NCBI RefSeq assembly: GCF_000001735.4
Contig: NC_003074.8
Coordinates: 7,564,101 to 7,628,100 of the forward strand
Direction of reading: 5' to 3'
DNA: 64,000 nt
Source: Arabidopsis thaliana
Lineage: Eukaryota > Streptophyta > Magnoliopsida > Brassicales > Brassicaceae
Shown: one piece after another, positions 9,725-21,681 of the stretch
How positions within the stretch are numbered: the first letter of the stretch is position 1
Layout: the number at the start of each line of letters is the position of its first letter
Made by a program: the position numbers and the translations under genes
The notes under the pieces: generated by a model
Told to the model about the DNA's origin: nothing
Database searches by the model: none
What the model saw: only the letters and a program-made list of their open reading frames with translations

Positions 9725-12458
9725 TTACTCCCAAAACAATGCTTCTCTAGGTGTTCCCATTAAGTTAAGTGCAGTGGCTGCAATGTGAGACGCTGTGAGG
9801 CCAGCTTCAGCTAGTTGATCCATTGGTGATCCATGTTCGATATACCTGTCAGGTAGTACCATTGGTCTCCACTTTTGTCAAAATGAAAGAACATTTTAAG
9901 ACAGGTACCAAATGGTATACAAATGAATATTAAGAATGTGTAAAAAATTGTTAATGTACCTTGAGCTTTCCATCAAGAAGGCCATCAAGTGCAAGAAATT
10001 GTACCACATGCGATCCAAATCCTCCAATGGAACCTTCTTCAACCGTGATCAAAACCTCGTGTGATTTAGCTAAGCTACGAATGAGAGCAACATCTAACGG
10101 CTTACAGAATCTTGCATCCGCTACTGTTATCTTTAATCCGCGTTCGCTTAGCATAGATGCAGCCTCTAAACATCTTTGCACCGCTGATCCATAGCCCAAA
10201 AGCGCAACCCTCTCGCCGTCCCTTAGTATCCTACCTCTCCCAATCTGAAATTAAAAACACACAAAGATTAAAACTTAGAATGTTAAAGTTTTGGATTCAC
10301 AATATTGTTTTTACTAAACATACCTGAAGAGGGACACCTTTGTTACCAGGAGGAAGTGAAACACCAATACCATTTCCTCTATGATATCGAAAGCAAGAAG
10401 GACGGTCATCAATAGCTGCAGCGGTTGCAACCATGTTAAAAAGCTCTGCTTCATCAGATGGAGCCATTACTATCATGTTTGGTAGACATGCCATAAACGT
10501 CACATCAAATGCTCCACAATGTGTTGGACCATCTGCTCCCATAAGTCCTGCTCTATCTATTGCAAATCTCACAGGCAGTTTCTGTAGATCAACATCATGT
10601 ACAACCTACACAAACTAGTTTTAGTCTAGTTACCACATCACAATAAGCAAATAACCAAAAATATGTGACTCTATTACTTGATCATATGCCCGTTGCATGA
10701 AAGATGAGTAGATTGTACAAAAGGGCTTAAGTCCTTCGCAAGCAAGACCAGCAGCGAAGGTAACTGCATGTTGTTCTGCTATGCCGACATCGAAACACCT
10801 TGTAGGAAAGCGGCTTTCGAAGAGATTCAACATGGTTCCACCTCCCATGGCTGCATGAATGGCAACAATATCTTTGTCTGCCTCTGCTTCTGCAATCAAG
10901 GCCTCCACAAAACAGGAAGTGTAAGACTGAGTCTTGGAAATATTTTTGAACTGTTTACCTGTTTCTGGATCAAATTTTAAAACTCCTGACAAGAATGAGA
11001 AATATGGATCAATCCAAGAGTGCTTAGTATAGTCAAGAAGATATGAAAATTAATTTTACCATGATACTTGTCATCAGCTCTCTCTGCGTAAGGATATCCA
11101 CGACCTTTCTCAGTCACGACATGGATAAGAACCGGTCCTATGGTTTTGGTGCTCTTTAATGTTTCAAGAATGGAGACCAGATCATCTATGTTGTGTCCAT
11201 CAACTGGACCAACATAGTGAAAACCAAGTTCTTCAAACAGTGTTGAACTAGTCTCTCTAATCATTCCACAATTAGATTGCAGCCTACTAAGAGCACAGCT
11301 CAGAGCTCCAACAGGTTGAGTTGGTCCATCCAAGTTAGCAGTAGGCAAAGATACTTGTTTGTTGTCGTTGAGAATCACAATCATGTTGGAGTGTAAGTAG
11401 CCAGCATTGTTCATTGCTTCATAAGCTTGTCCAGCTGTCATAGCACCATCGCCTATAACCGAAACCACGCTGTTGTTCATCCCCTTCAAATCCCTCCCTA
11501 CAGCCATCCCTGATTCACAATTTCCGCATGCATGTTAGGAAAGTGATTTTTCTTGTTTTCTTGTGACACAAGAAAATAACAAGTATGACCTAAGCCTGCA
11601 GATAGTGTGGTCGAACTGTGCCCGGTGCCAAAAGAGTCATGCTCACTCTCTCTTCGCTTGGTGTAGCCGGAGAGGCCATTGGTCTGCCTTATTGTCTTCA
11701 TCTTTCCTCTTCTTCCCGTTAGAATCTTGTGAGGATAAGACTTGTCAAAAAGACAAAAACAAAACAAGTTAAAAACACTTGTACATGTAGCTAAAGGAAA
11801 ACTTATGCTTGCAATGAGATAACCAACCTGATGACCAACATCCCAAAGGATCTTATCATGAGGAGTATTGAAGATGTAATGAAGGGCCACGGTGAGCTCA
11901 ACAACACCAAGATTCGAACCCAAGTGTCCTCCAGTTTTCGAAACATTAAAAATAACATCAGATCTCAACTCGTCCGAAAGAACTTTGAGTTCCTACATAG
12001 CAGAACACTTTTTCATCATCACATCCTTGATTTGACACAAAACAAGGTTCAAGACTTGGATTAGGATTTATACTTTGATGGAGAGATTTTTCATGTGCAT
12101 TGGATGGTTGATTGTGTCCAATAAAGGAGTTGGTGGTCTGTTTGAATAATATTCACCTTTCTCTGAAAATGTTGTTGCTCTTACTTTTGACTGAACCAAA
12201 AAAAGATGTTATGTTATTTTCAATTAATTCAATAACTTTCACAAACTTAACAAGAACTAGTGTACGTATATAGTTTCTCACGGATAATCTGCAGAACTTT
12301 GATAATAATGCAACTTCATATAGTAATCAATAAGTAAAAGAGGGAAAAAAGAAAAAAACTCTTACATATTTTGTAGAAGACATAGAAGAAGGTTTAAGAT
12401 ATTTTAGTGAAGGATTCCTATTTATGTAAGAAGGAAAGGCAAATACGGAGAGAGCCAT
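9725..12458 (-). CDS. DXS2: 1-deoxy-D-xylulose 5-phosphate synthase-like enzyme, plastid
   Basis: Nine exons, in coding order 12458-12366, 12190-12074, 11992-11828, 11740-11590, 11509-11060, 10985-10678, 10605-10324, 10244-9960, 9871-9725, join in frame to 665 residues. DXS condenses pyruvate and glyceraldehyde 3-phosphate with thiamine diphosphate, the first step of the plastid MEP isoprenoid pathway. Visible hallmarks are a Ser-rich transit peptide (residues 1 to ~45), the TPP motif from [19 protein letters not shown] to LNDN, the catalytic-glutamate region [10 protein letters not shown], the DRAG motif ([18 protein letters not shown]), and a transketolase C domain. Recalled as At3g21500 (DXPS1/DXS2, also DXL1); literature as I remember it found no DXS activity for this paralogue, so enzymatic function is uncertain although the main motifs are present. 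A TATA box lies 44 bp upstream of the ATG. Confidence 0.95.
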
Positions 12459-12501
12459 TTGAGAGAATTTGTTAATCTGTGTTTGATATGACATTCCAAC
12501 G

Positions 12502-12509
12502 TATATATA
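12502..12509 (-). promoter_or_regulatory. TATA box of the DXS-like gene
   Basis: TATATATA lies 44 bases upstream of the start codon on the minus strand, which predicts a very short 5' leader of about 15-20 bases. Confidence 0.5.
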
Positions 12510-14331
12510 GTGGTAGTATCAATAAAATGTAAAGCTTACTAATCGAACTCTTTTAACACCTTAAATCCACGTAGAAATGTATTTTGTACAAATTTAATAT
12601 CAAAATTTTAGAGAATAGCTTTCTGTTCACACACATGTTAACGTCTTATTAAAGTTTACGCTCTTTAACAACGGTCTAAATTCATTTGTCCGCAAGATAC
12701 ACACCTCTTATTCCCAAGTTAGATGTTGGTATAATTCAAGGTATATGATTTAATTTAAGTGACAGAAAAATGATAAATAATTCAGACCACAAAAGTTGAC
12801 CACAAGTATTTGGATACATAAGCCTTATTTAATTTTCACTATAAAAGTAGTTAAGCACGGCTCTATTGCTCGTCTCAATCACATCGACGTGATATTTATA
12901 TTATTGGGGATAGTTCAAATAGAAACTTAAATCAGTAGCCGTCAAAAAAGTAGTGTATTGACTAATGTACTAATCCAACGGGAATCACTTACACCATATT
13001 GTGGCTTTGTGGGAGACTTTAATTAAGAGATGTTTGTATGATAATTACATTACATATCTGTACTTTCAAATCTACACAAAATATACGTAGCGTAACCTAA
13101 CACATTAATGAATAATGATGCATGTATAATGTGTTTCATGTGTGTTGAAAGTTGTAACTAGTGATTTAGACTACAGATAGGAGAAAACTTAATGGAATTA
13201 TTCAACCTATCTCTTGTCTTGATTACTGATTAGTCTTCTTCTTCTATGCATATATTTTCACCAAAACATGCTTCCCTTTGGATACTATGCATGTTTGAAA
13301 CAATAAAATAGGAATAAGATATTGATTATAACCAAAAAAAAAAAAGTGTTATTTACCCTATGATCCTTATTTAAATTTGTAATCGATAATAACAAGGTGG
13401 AAGAACATATAAACATCATATTTTTGTCATATTGCATAATTAATGGTATGGTTCATTATACATACGAAATTACGAACTGGAAATCTTAATTATTATTGAA
13501 AAGACAAAAAGGTCACTTGAAAACAAAATTAAACAGAAGGTACAATTAAAGGAACTAGTAAAGTTATGAACAAACGATGAAGGGAACGCTCATTCTTTAC
13601 CCAAAAAAGTTCAAATAAAAAAGATGGAGCACTAATTAATACGAGTATAGAGCAATACAAAGTTATAAGTGGTAAACTAGAAGTCTAGAAATCGAACATG
13701 AGGTTATAAATTGGAGCCATATATAGTCGACGACAGGTCACGGATCTGTAAGTAATTAAGAATTTTGTCATTATTTTATTTTTAGCTACATTATTTAACG
13801 TGCACTCACATAGTATAACTTTATTTTTTTCTTAATTGCATTGTATAAATGTCTGAAAATCTTTAGAGATTCGTCGAAGTGCAATCGTAATAAAAAAAAG
13901 ATTTCCAAGATCATCATGGATGTTTAGTACGGGCCCTTTGTTATCATCTTGGGCTACTAAAATTCATATGGCCCATCTGTGTTCTTTGGTCAAGGACTAC
14001 AAGACTTCTAACTACTTCTAACAGTTACAGTAAAACAACAACCTAATACCTAACCAAGTTGTCCGGATCACATTACCTTGATGCGTACATTATCTTGATC
14101 AAACTCTATATAATTGTAGTCATGACTCATGACTATATGTTTGCTTGAGATCTTATTTTACATATGTGGGATTTAGATGTGGATTAAGAAACGTTTTAGC
14201 ATGTCTCACTCTTCCAATGGCACAAAGAAAGAAGTTCACATAAGAACCTTTTTTTGATAGTCACATAAAGAGAGGAAGAAGAGAGAGTCCAAAATGAAAC
14301 AACAATGGACAGAGATGTTTATGAAATTCAC
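12510..14331. other. AT-rich spacer between the DXS-like gene and AHP1
   Basis: About 1.8 kb holding the upstream region of the DXS-like gene and the 3' untranslated end of AHP1. I see no open frame with family resemblance, no RNA gene and no repeat with clear ends. Confidence 0.5.
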
Positions 14332-15437
14332 TCAAAATCCGAGTTCGACGGCCGGGATCATTCCACCAGAAGCTACAATCTGTTGCTCCAGCTGCATAGA
14401 TTCGATCATCAAAACCAAAATTGAATCAGATAAGTTTCAAATGTTGATCAAAATATTGTATAACTAGATAAGAGTTATGTGGGTGGTTTTATAAAAAAAA
14501 AAAAAGTCTCTTTGACTTTTTACCTTGAACAGAGTCTCTAATCTGTTTTTCACAAGATAATACTCTTGCTTCACTTGTTGCAAACATCTATGACATCTGA
14601 AATTTTTCAACGATGTATTTTCCTAATCAGATCTTAAAACAAAGAAATAACGAATGGACCAACGAACATATCGATTAAACTCACGCTTCGACATTTTGCT
14701 GCTCGCAGAAGCTGCGGAAGACAACACAAGCATTCTTAACTCTCTGTGCTCCTATACTGTTATTTTTTGGCAATATATATTGTTACACATTTCAAGATCA
14801 AGAAAATGTCATTATCATTGGATTAAAATCAGAAATAGCCAGTTTTGTTTTTGTTGTTACCTGGAGCTGCTACCTTTGAGTTGATGAACATGGGGATCAA
14901 CTTTTTTAAAGTCTACAACTTGTTGATCTCTGCCCGAAGCATAAAAAAACAGTGAGAAACACAAGTTTTGGAAAAGAACAAAAAAAAAAAGATTAAAGAG
15001 AGAATGTGTAAAGAAGATTACAGGGAAAGTGAGAGATCATTGAGAATCCTATCAGAGTCTTGGAAGAAGAGTGTGACAACTTGTGAAACAAAATCTGGAT
15101 TGCTTTCATCTTGTAGTTGTTGCAGCTGCAAGAACTGGCTGTCCAAAATCCCCTTTTTTGTATTTACCCAAAACAAAAGACTTTCCATAATCAGAAACTA
15201 ATTTTACATAACCTAAACTCATGATTATCTTACCAAAGAAACTACAAAAGCCTAACACATTTTTACTATAAGTCCTAAAACCATTTTTACTACAAGTCCT
15301 AAAACCAGAAAGAAAAAGTTGTGAACGTTAAAACAAGTTTTCTGATTATTTGATCTTTTCAAATGTGAAAAACTTACTTCTAAGAAGAGTGATTTGGTGT
15401 AATCTTGCAAACTCTTCTGCTTCTGAACCAAATCCAT
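14332..15437 (-). CDS. AHP1: Histidine-containing phosphotransfer protein AHP1
   Basis: Six exons, in coding order 15437-15378, 15152-15022, 14929-14861, 14756-14685, 14596-14524, 14391-14332, give 154 residues, the known AHP1 length. The protein is a single HPt four-helix bundle. The phospho-accepting His79 sits in HQLKGSSSSIGA. It relays phosphate from cytokinin receptors (AHK2/3/4) to nuclear response regulators (ARRs), shuttling between cytosol and nucleus. Helical segments around FVSQVVTLFFQDSDRILNDL and ACVVFRSFCEQQN are intact, and no key residue is missing, unlike the pseudo-HPt AHP6. Recalled as At3g21510. Confidence 0.97.
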
Positions 15438-17825
15438 ATTCTCTGTTATTTGCTTTTGTTCTTTATTTCTTTGTTTCTCTCTGCCAATAATGGAGGTAAG
15501 AAAATGTCCAACAAAATCCTCAGTACTTAAAAGATGAGAACAAAATCCTCCGTATCAAAAAACCCTATTTTTTAAATTTAAATAGTTTGTATTTTATTAT
15601 TACAATTTTGGTTTGGATGTGAGAAAAGAATCCAAAAAGAAAGAAACTCTTAAAGAATGGAAGTTGGTCGTGCTGTCAACTGTCTAACCATTCGCGCCTT
15701 TTTTTCCTCGTTTTTTTTGCAAATGTGATAAAGACATAAGAAGAGCATTTGATACTTCTTGATTTGTCTTTTTTTTTCTTAAGATTTTAAAACATTTTAT
15801 TGGTTCGAATATTTAAATTACTGTACTACTGATGAAAAGCATATACTAATATGCACAGCTCGCATTCAATGTATCTTTCAAATAGCATCTCTAGGGAAAC
15901 TTTATTTGTAATATAATTTTGATTTGATCCTCATTGTTTTTGTCCAACTAGCAATTCTTTTATTATAATAATACATTGATTGGTTAGTTTATTTTATATT
16001 GATGTATCACAAATATCGTAACGTAATGGGTTTATCAAGGAAATTGTGACTTTGAGAACTCAAATGCCGCCTAACACTTTGTAATGTTGTTCAAAACCAA
16101 AACTAAATGCAGCTTATAATTTCTTTAGTCATATATCTCGTCCAATCATTTGGTGGAATTCTTATTAAACTAGGATTTATCATATTTTGTGTTATACCAA
16201 TATTTTTCATTATAATCAACCACTTATCACAATTCAAATGTTTTTTCGTGATTTCTCAAAGCTTTTCTATTTACTCGTTTGTCACTTGCTCTATAAATTT
16301 CTTTCAACTAACAATATTTCAAAACAACCTAACAATATATATGCAATAGCTCATATCCTTTCAATCTTTCATAGAGTACTACATACAATATATTTTTACG
16401 TAACATTTTCAACTACAACGATCAGCACACCAGTCTCATCTTTTTCAACCACACTATTTCTTCATTTGCATATCCCTGGTATTTTCGTCACTCCAAATAC
16501 TTTCCCAATCATACTCATACACACCATTCTTATCTATTTCCTCATGCACAGTAAAATGACAATTTTTTCCTTAGACAATTCGTATTTTCAATAACAATTT
16601 CAACACGTCAAGCCAAAATAAAAATAGTAAATTAGTTTCACTGTATTAATTTCTGCAAATTTGGGTAAACATCAACGCTTTGACACGTCTCACATGATGA
16701 ATGGACATGGGACATGCAAGAACGTAGGATGCGTTTAACGAATGGCATAAAACGTATTATATATACTAACTAACCAAAGATTATTAGTGGTTCTTACTTG
16801 ATAATGGGTCCATCGTAAGAAGGTTCCATCACTAATTATGGACCTTTCAAATCTTATTATGAATTTTGATATCTTACATTATATTATCTCCGTATAAAAG
16901 TTAAACTGTGCTTCCTTAGTTTTTAACAAATTTATACGTAAAAAGTCAAGAAAGAGTTTGCACTCACCCATATCTCCAAGCAATTTATTATAAGAAAATC
17001 CTTATAGCCAATAGCCATATCAAGTTTTTAAAAAGGTTTAAAGCTAGAATACAAGTCGCTGTAGACGCAGCCAAATACGATATTATTTACTAAAAACAAA
17101 TAAAAGGTAAACATGCAGAACGAGTTAGTCGATTTGTTGGTTCACTGCCAATTTCAGGTTAAGTTCAATTTACACAAGTAAAATAAATTAGTTGTCAATT
17201 TTATCTCGTGTATGGGCTTGGTTGGTTCAACCGCAAACAAAAAGAAGAAAAAAGTGAGTTTAGATATTAAAATGGTGTATTTACATTTGTAACACAATAC
17301 CGTAAAAACAATCCATGTTGACGTAATGGTTTCACATACGATAAACACACTTTTAGATCATGTAAAATACAAATGCATGTAAACGTAGATTTTAAAACAC
17401 AAGTCCATATTCTCTATCAATTTTGTGTTATCACGTTTACAAATTATGTTTGATAAAAGAAAACTAACCGCATTTTAACATATAAACACAAAAACAACAC
17501 ATTCAAAAGACATTCAAAGTCGTTGTATAGTCTTAAAATTTTTACGGATCCATAAGAGAAACTTCTCTTTAGATTCAGTCAAGATTCATCACCAAACGTG
17601 TGCTTTATTCGACGCCTTAGAAATTTCTTCGCATTTAGTTCCAAAACTCAATAACTTATCGAAGAAATTATAATCAACCGTTTTAGAAATTATTGAGTCT
17701 TCGTGTGTAGACATATAGACAAAATTTAAAATAGTTTGACTTAGTCAATGTTATTACCAATTCTTCTACGGTGTTAAATCCAACATCTCGGACCGGATCA
17801 ATGATTTATCATCTCAAAATTGTTT
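15438..17825. other. AT-rich spacer, AHP1 upstream and DMP1 upstream regions
   Basis: About 2.4 kb separating divergently transcribed AHP1 and DMP1. Two overlapping plus-strand open frames at 16107-16594 have the Phe/Ile-rich composition expected of random AT-rich DNA and are not called. No repeat with defined ends and no RNA gene seen. Confidence 0.5.
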
Positions 17826-17833
17826 TATAAATA
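17826..17833 (+). promoter_or_regulatory. TATA box of DMP1
   Basis: TATAAATA, 67 bases upstream of the first DMP1 ATG, predicts a leader of roughly 40 bases. Confidence 0.6.
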
Positions 17834-17899
17834 CCGACACACGTATCAAGCCAAGAACATACTTTATAGTTTATACATCTAACTCTAAGGTTCAAGCTC

Positions 17900-18523
17900 A
17901 TGTCCGAAACTTCTTTGCTCATACCCAAAACAAACTCTCCAGCTTCATCAGAAAACATGGCAAACACAAACAAATCCCTCACAGGCCTAGAGAGTCTTAT
18001 AAAGCTTCTCCCAACGGGAACACTCTTTATCTACCTTCTACTTAACCCTGTCCTCACTAACGACGGTGAATGCTCCACAGGTAATAAGGTCATGTCGAGC
18101 ATTCTTGTCGCCCTTTGCAGCTTTTCCTGCGTCTTCTCATGCTTTACCGATAGTTTCAAAGGCGTTGACGGATCAAGAAAGTTCGGTATAGTCACCAAGA
18201 AAGGTCTTTGGACTTACGCGGAGCCAGGATCCGTGGATTTATCCAAGTACAAGCTTAGGATAGCGGATTTCGTTCATGCGGGTTTCGTGCTGGCTGTGTT
18301 TGGTACACTGGTGCTGCTTGACGCTAATACCGCGAGCTGCTTTTATCCTCGGTTCAGGGAAACACAGAAGACACTTGTCATGGCTTTGCCTCCTGCCGTG
18401 GGTGTTGCCTCAGCCACTATCTTTGCTTTGTTTCCGAGCAAACGAAGTGGAATCGGGTACGCGCCAATTGCTGAGGAGGTAGGTGCTGAAGAGGAGACCA
18501 AGAAAGCCTCGGTCTCTGCCTAA
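17900..18523 (+). CDS. DMP1: DUF679 membrane protein DMP1, with two in-frame starts
   Basis: A single exon of 207 residues. DUF679/DMP proteins have four membrane segments with both ends cytosolic; here they lie near 43-60, 74-92, 131-149 and 166-184. The family signature is clear (LPTGTLFIYLLLNPVLTNDG, CFTDSFKG, LDANTASCFYP, PPAVGVASATIFALFPSKR-GIGY). DMP1 is a senescence-induced protein linked to endomembrane remodelling. An in-frame second ATG at 17957 (Met20) matches the reported short isoform. The first 19 residues contain ETSLLI, an acidic dileucine signal, which fits the reported tonoplast targeting of the long form and plasma membrane targeting of the short one. Recalled as At3g21520. 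DMP2 lies 9 kb away in opposite orientation. Confidence 0.97.
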   Translation: MSETSLLIPKTNSPASSENMANTNKSLTGLESLIKLLPTGTLFIYLLLNPVLTNDGECSTGNKVMSSILVALCSFSCVFSCFTDSFKGVDGSRKFGIVTKKGLWTYAEPGSVDLSKYKLRIADFVHAGFVLAVFGTLVLLDANTASCFYPRFRETQKTLVMALPPAVGVASATIFALFPSKRSGIGYAPIAEEVGAEEETKKASVSA

Positions 18524-18727
18524 GATCGGTTACCTCAGTTGTTTCTAAATTATTTGTCAAGATTTGTTGTAGATTGTACAAGAATATCATTGTTTACTTA
18601 AACTTTTATTTAGTTCTTTGTAAGCATAGCTATTAATATGTAGACTAAATGTTGTATTGCATCTTAATATGATGGGAATAAACGTTATCATATACACAAG
18701 TGTTGTTTCTTAATCAGTGTCCAAACT

Positions 18728-20348
18728 TTATGAAGACATCAGATTTCCTAGTTTCCATGTATCTTTCGACATCAAATTAGCTTTTATCTGAAAGATCTTC
18801 TGCTTTGCTTTCTTGCGTGAATGTTTGAAGTTACCTCGAGATCGCTCTTTGGTTATAACTAAATCGACTTTGACTATATGATGATCAGAAGTACCTTTGG
18901 AAGAAACAACTGAGTACGAGCCAGGAACAAATTCGTAAGGTGACTCTGGAGATGCCAGAATGTAATCGACCCGTGTCCCGTACTTGCATGTTCCTTGTAC
19001 ATCTGCATCAGATCAAGAATTTCACATATTAGTACTATTACTACATTGAACTTTGCAAGTTAAGAGAAAATGGAGAAACTAACTTTGTCCTTTGGCAATA
19101 ATGACTACAGGCTCACATTCTCCTGCAAATTCTTTTGAATCCAAGTATCCTTTTCCCTTGAGAAACCTCATCACTTCAACTCTAGGCGTCGGCTTTCCAG
19201 AATCCTCGTAATACTGTTCTTACAATACATGGTTTTTGGTTATATATGAGACCAACTAAATAATGACTGATCTAACGAAATTGTACCTTTACGATGTGGT
19301 TCCATCTTGCTATGGAATAATCAGAGCCATCAAGAGAATTCAAGCCTCCAAGGAGGATGTGGGGAGATTCGTCTCCTCGAGTAATTGCATCGATCTGCTT
19401 CATACGCCAGTTCTCATCTAGATGGTCAAGTTGAGTACAATACACATTTACATCTCCAGCCCATGGGATCTCTACAGTCACCTTCAACACATTCCTGCAC
19501 ACGCAAAAGACATTTACATCAACAATGATATAGTGGGAAGAGGAAAATCAATGTAAGATAAGCAAAAGAGATTTTTTGTATTACCTAAAATCATCTACAT
19601 CAGCAATTCTCTGAACTCTCCACTTCTTTATGGGCCATTTTGATAGTATGGCGTTTCCATACTCAGGCGCCCAGCTCTCTGCAAACACGTATTTCATACC
19701 TAAGGCGGAAGCCAAATCTGATAATGGTTTCATAAGTGTCTCTTCCTCTGCTTTCACGTCTTGTAAAGCCAAGATGTCTGCATCCAACTCTCTTAACAAT
19801 TCAGCTATGCTTCTTCTGCTGCTGTATCCGTTAAAGCTTTCTTGGTCCCACCAACAAGAGGGAAGACACACGGGAGATCTCATCGAGAGACTTCCTCTGT
19901 TTTCCTTCCCGTCGTTATCATTCTCTACCATACTCAGAAAGCTGTAGCTCTGTGCTAAGGAAATCTCATTGTCTGGGAGATTAATGCAAACCTTTGGTTT
20001 CCTGACTGCAGAAGAATGTAATGGAGACTGCTTCAGAATCCCTTTTGGAGAAGGGCATGTGATGTTGCTGCTATCTAGATGACCAAGAAAAGCTGTTTCC
20101 TCCATGGTTTGCACAACAGGCGCAAGTGAGAACATAGCCACGTTAAACGTTGCAACCCGAATATGTCTTCCAGAGTTTGAGCTCAGATGGATAGAAGAAA
20201 CTTCAGATTCCGGACTCTCTTTTCTTCGAGCTCTCCACCTTGCTTTCCTGAACCTCCTGACTATAACTCTAGCCCTCACCCGTTTCTTGATAACCCATCT
20301 AAGTCTTGAAAAAAGGCAACCAAGCTTCCTTCTAAACACACACAACAT
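18728..20348 (-). CDS. DNase I-like (endonuclease/exonuclease/phosphatase) family protein
   Basis: Four exons, in coding order 20348-19585, 19494-19287, 19213-19084, 19002-18728, give 458 residues. The very basic N-terminus (residues 1-45) begins with two hydrophobic patches (MLCVFRRKLGCLFSRLRWVI) and may be a signal anchor. The EEP fold then follows: IRVATFNVAMFS near 62, LRELDADILALQDVKAEEE near 190, NAILSKWPI, the LLGGLNSLDGSDY segment, and GTSDHHIVKVDL near the C-terminus. The usual GDFN motif reads GGLN, so one metal-site Asp is replaced and catalysis may be altered or absent. The substrate is unknown. A 5'-UTR intron at 20366-20666 is suggested by matching splice sites. The 3' end converges with DMP1, about 200 bp apart. 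Recalled as At3g21530. Confidence 0.9.
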
Positions 20349-20666
20349 GTAATCTCTCTGTTATTCTGCTTCAAAAAATGGAAACAGCTACAAAAGATTA
20401 ACACTTTGAGAGTTTTCAAAACAAAGATTTGAACTTTTCATGAGACAATTAAACAAACAACAAGACTATAATATCATATCAATGAAGAGATGAGATGATT
20501 AAAAGTATTTATGAAGAGAAAGCAATGAGCCAACTGCTCCAAATTTGGTGAATAGAGGATAATAACTCTATTTTTTGTTGAGCGTTAATTAACTCTATTC
20601 TAAAATGTCAAACAATGTAAACCTGCTACCAGAGAAAGAAAGAACAACAAGGAACCAAAACCTTAC

Positions 20667-21061
20667 CTGTTGATCAACCATCTCCACGAAATTCTCCCAA
20701 GTAGGTTAAACAGAAAACTGACAAAAAAAAAATATATTCTGTACACAACTTGACTTCTGTGAAGGGTTTAGATTGTGCATGTGTAGATAGAGTACCATAT
20801 TTTATGATTAAAATATTAATATATAAACAAGCTATTACTTGACTTTATCAAACAAATTACCAACCCTGGGACCAAAAAAATTTCCACTCAGTTTGGCATG
20901 CTCTTGAATGATATTTTCAAGCAAACCTTAAGCAGGAGGAAGGATGCTAAAAACTTATCGAAAAACTTGATGAGACTATTGAAACATGATATTAAGTTCC
21001 TGGCTAAGCGGATCAGTATCATTCATCATAAGTACTACTAAAGACCTGTAACGCCAAACAA
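20667..21061. other. Upstream region of the DNase I-like gene
   Basis: Holds the probable first untranslated exon of the DNase I-like gene (ending at 20667 on the minus strand) and AT-rich spacer. No other gene seen. Confidence 0.45.
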
Positions 21062-21323
21062 CTAGAGCAACAAAATGTCAAAATTGAGACCATAGCCAAA
21101 AATACAGATGCAAATTCTGACTCCGGCTTCAACTGAAAACAAAAGCAAATATCTCAAGTGTCACTTCCATGTACTTAGTGTCAGAGGTTTAACTTACCAC
21201 CATCAGGTCTGCTAAATTGTGCATTCCAGGAAGAAGAGTAGTCATCTTTCTCTGTGTAATCAAGAGACATAATGGAATGAGGCATAGTCACTTGCATTGA
21301 AGCAGAACTCTTAACACAAACAA
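21062..21323 (-). CDS. Possible small spliced gene, ~56-residue product
   Basis: On the minus strand, splice-like borders define an exon 21323-21198 and an exon 21132-21062 separated by a 65-bp intron with GTAAG donor and TTTTCAG acceptor. An ATG at 21297 then reads in frame across the junction to a TAG at 21062-21064, giving about 56 residues (MQVTMPHSIMSLDYTEKDDY at the N-terminus, hydrophobic ICICIFGYGLNFDILLL at the C-terminus). A GC-rich probable leader exon ends in a good donor at 21681. I do not recognise the protein. It could instead be the spliced leader or non-coding transcript of a small RNA gene. Transcript reads would settle both existence and frame. Confidence 0.35.
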
Positions 21324-21681
21324 CTGAAAGTAGTAATCCTCCACAAGAAATTGCAAAACATAAAATTCAAAGCTTGTGTAACTCAGGAATGAACAATAAT
21401 CACTTGATGATATATTGCAAGGGGTTTGTTTCTGTAAAATTGACCCAAGATGAAATTTTTATTTCCTTTATCATAAACCCATTTCACACGCTTTTATTTC
21501 ACTATATGAGTGAGAATATTTTCAGAAATCGAAATCCAAATTGTAAGAAAAAATTTCGTGTAATGCTCATAATCTCGATCGTTTTGTGTGTATATGTATA
21601 TTGTATATACGGAGCAGAGAAAGAGACCTTGAGGTAGGCGCGAGAATCAAGTAAAAGCGACGGTGTCCGACGAAACTCACC

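Noticed and set aside
16107-16594. Two overlapping plus-strand open frames in the AHP1-DMP1 spacer
   Set aside because: Phe/Ile/Ser-rich translations expected from AT-rich DNA, minus strand full of stops, no family match.
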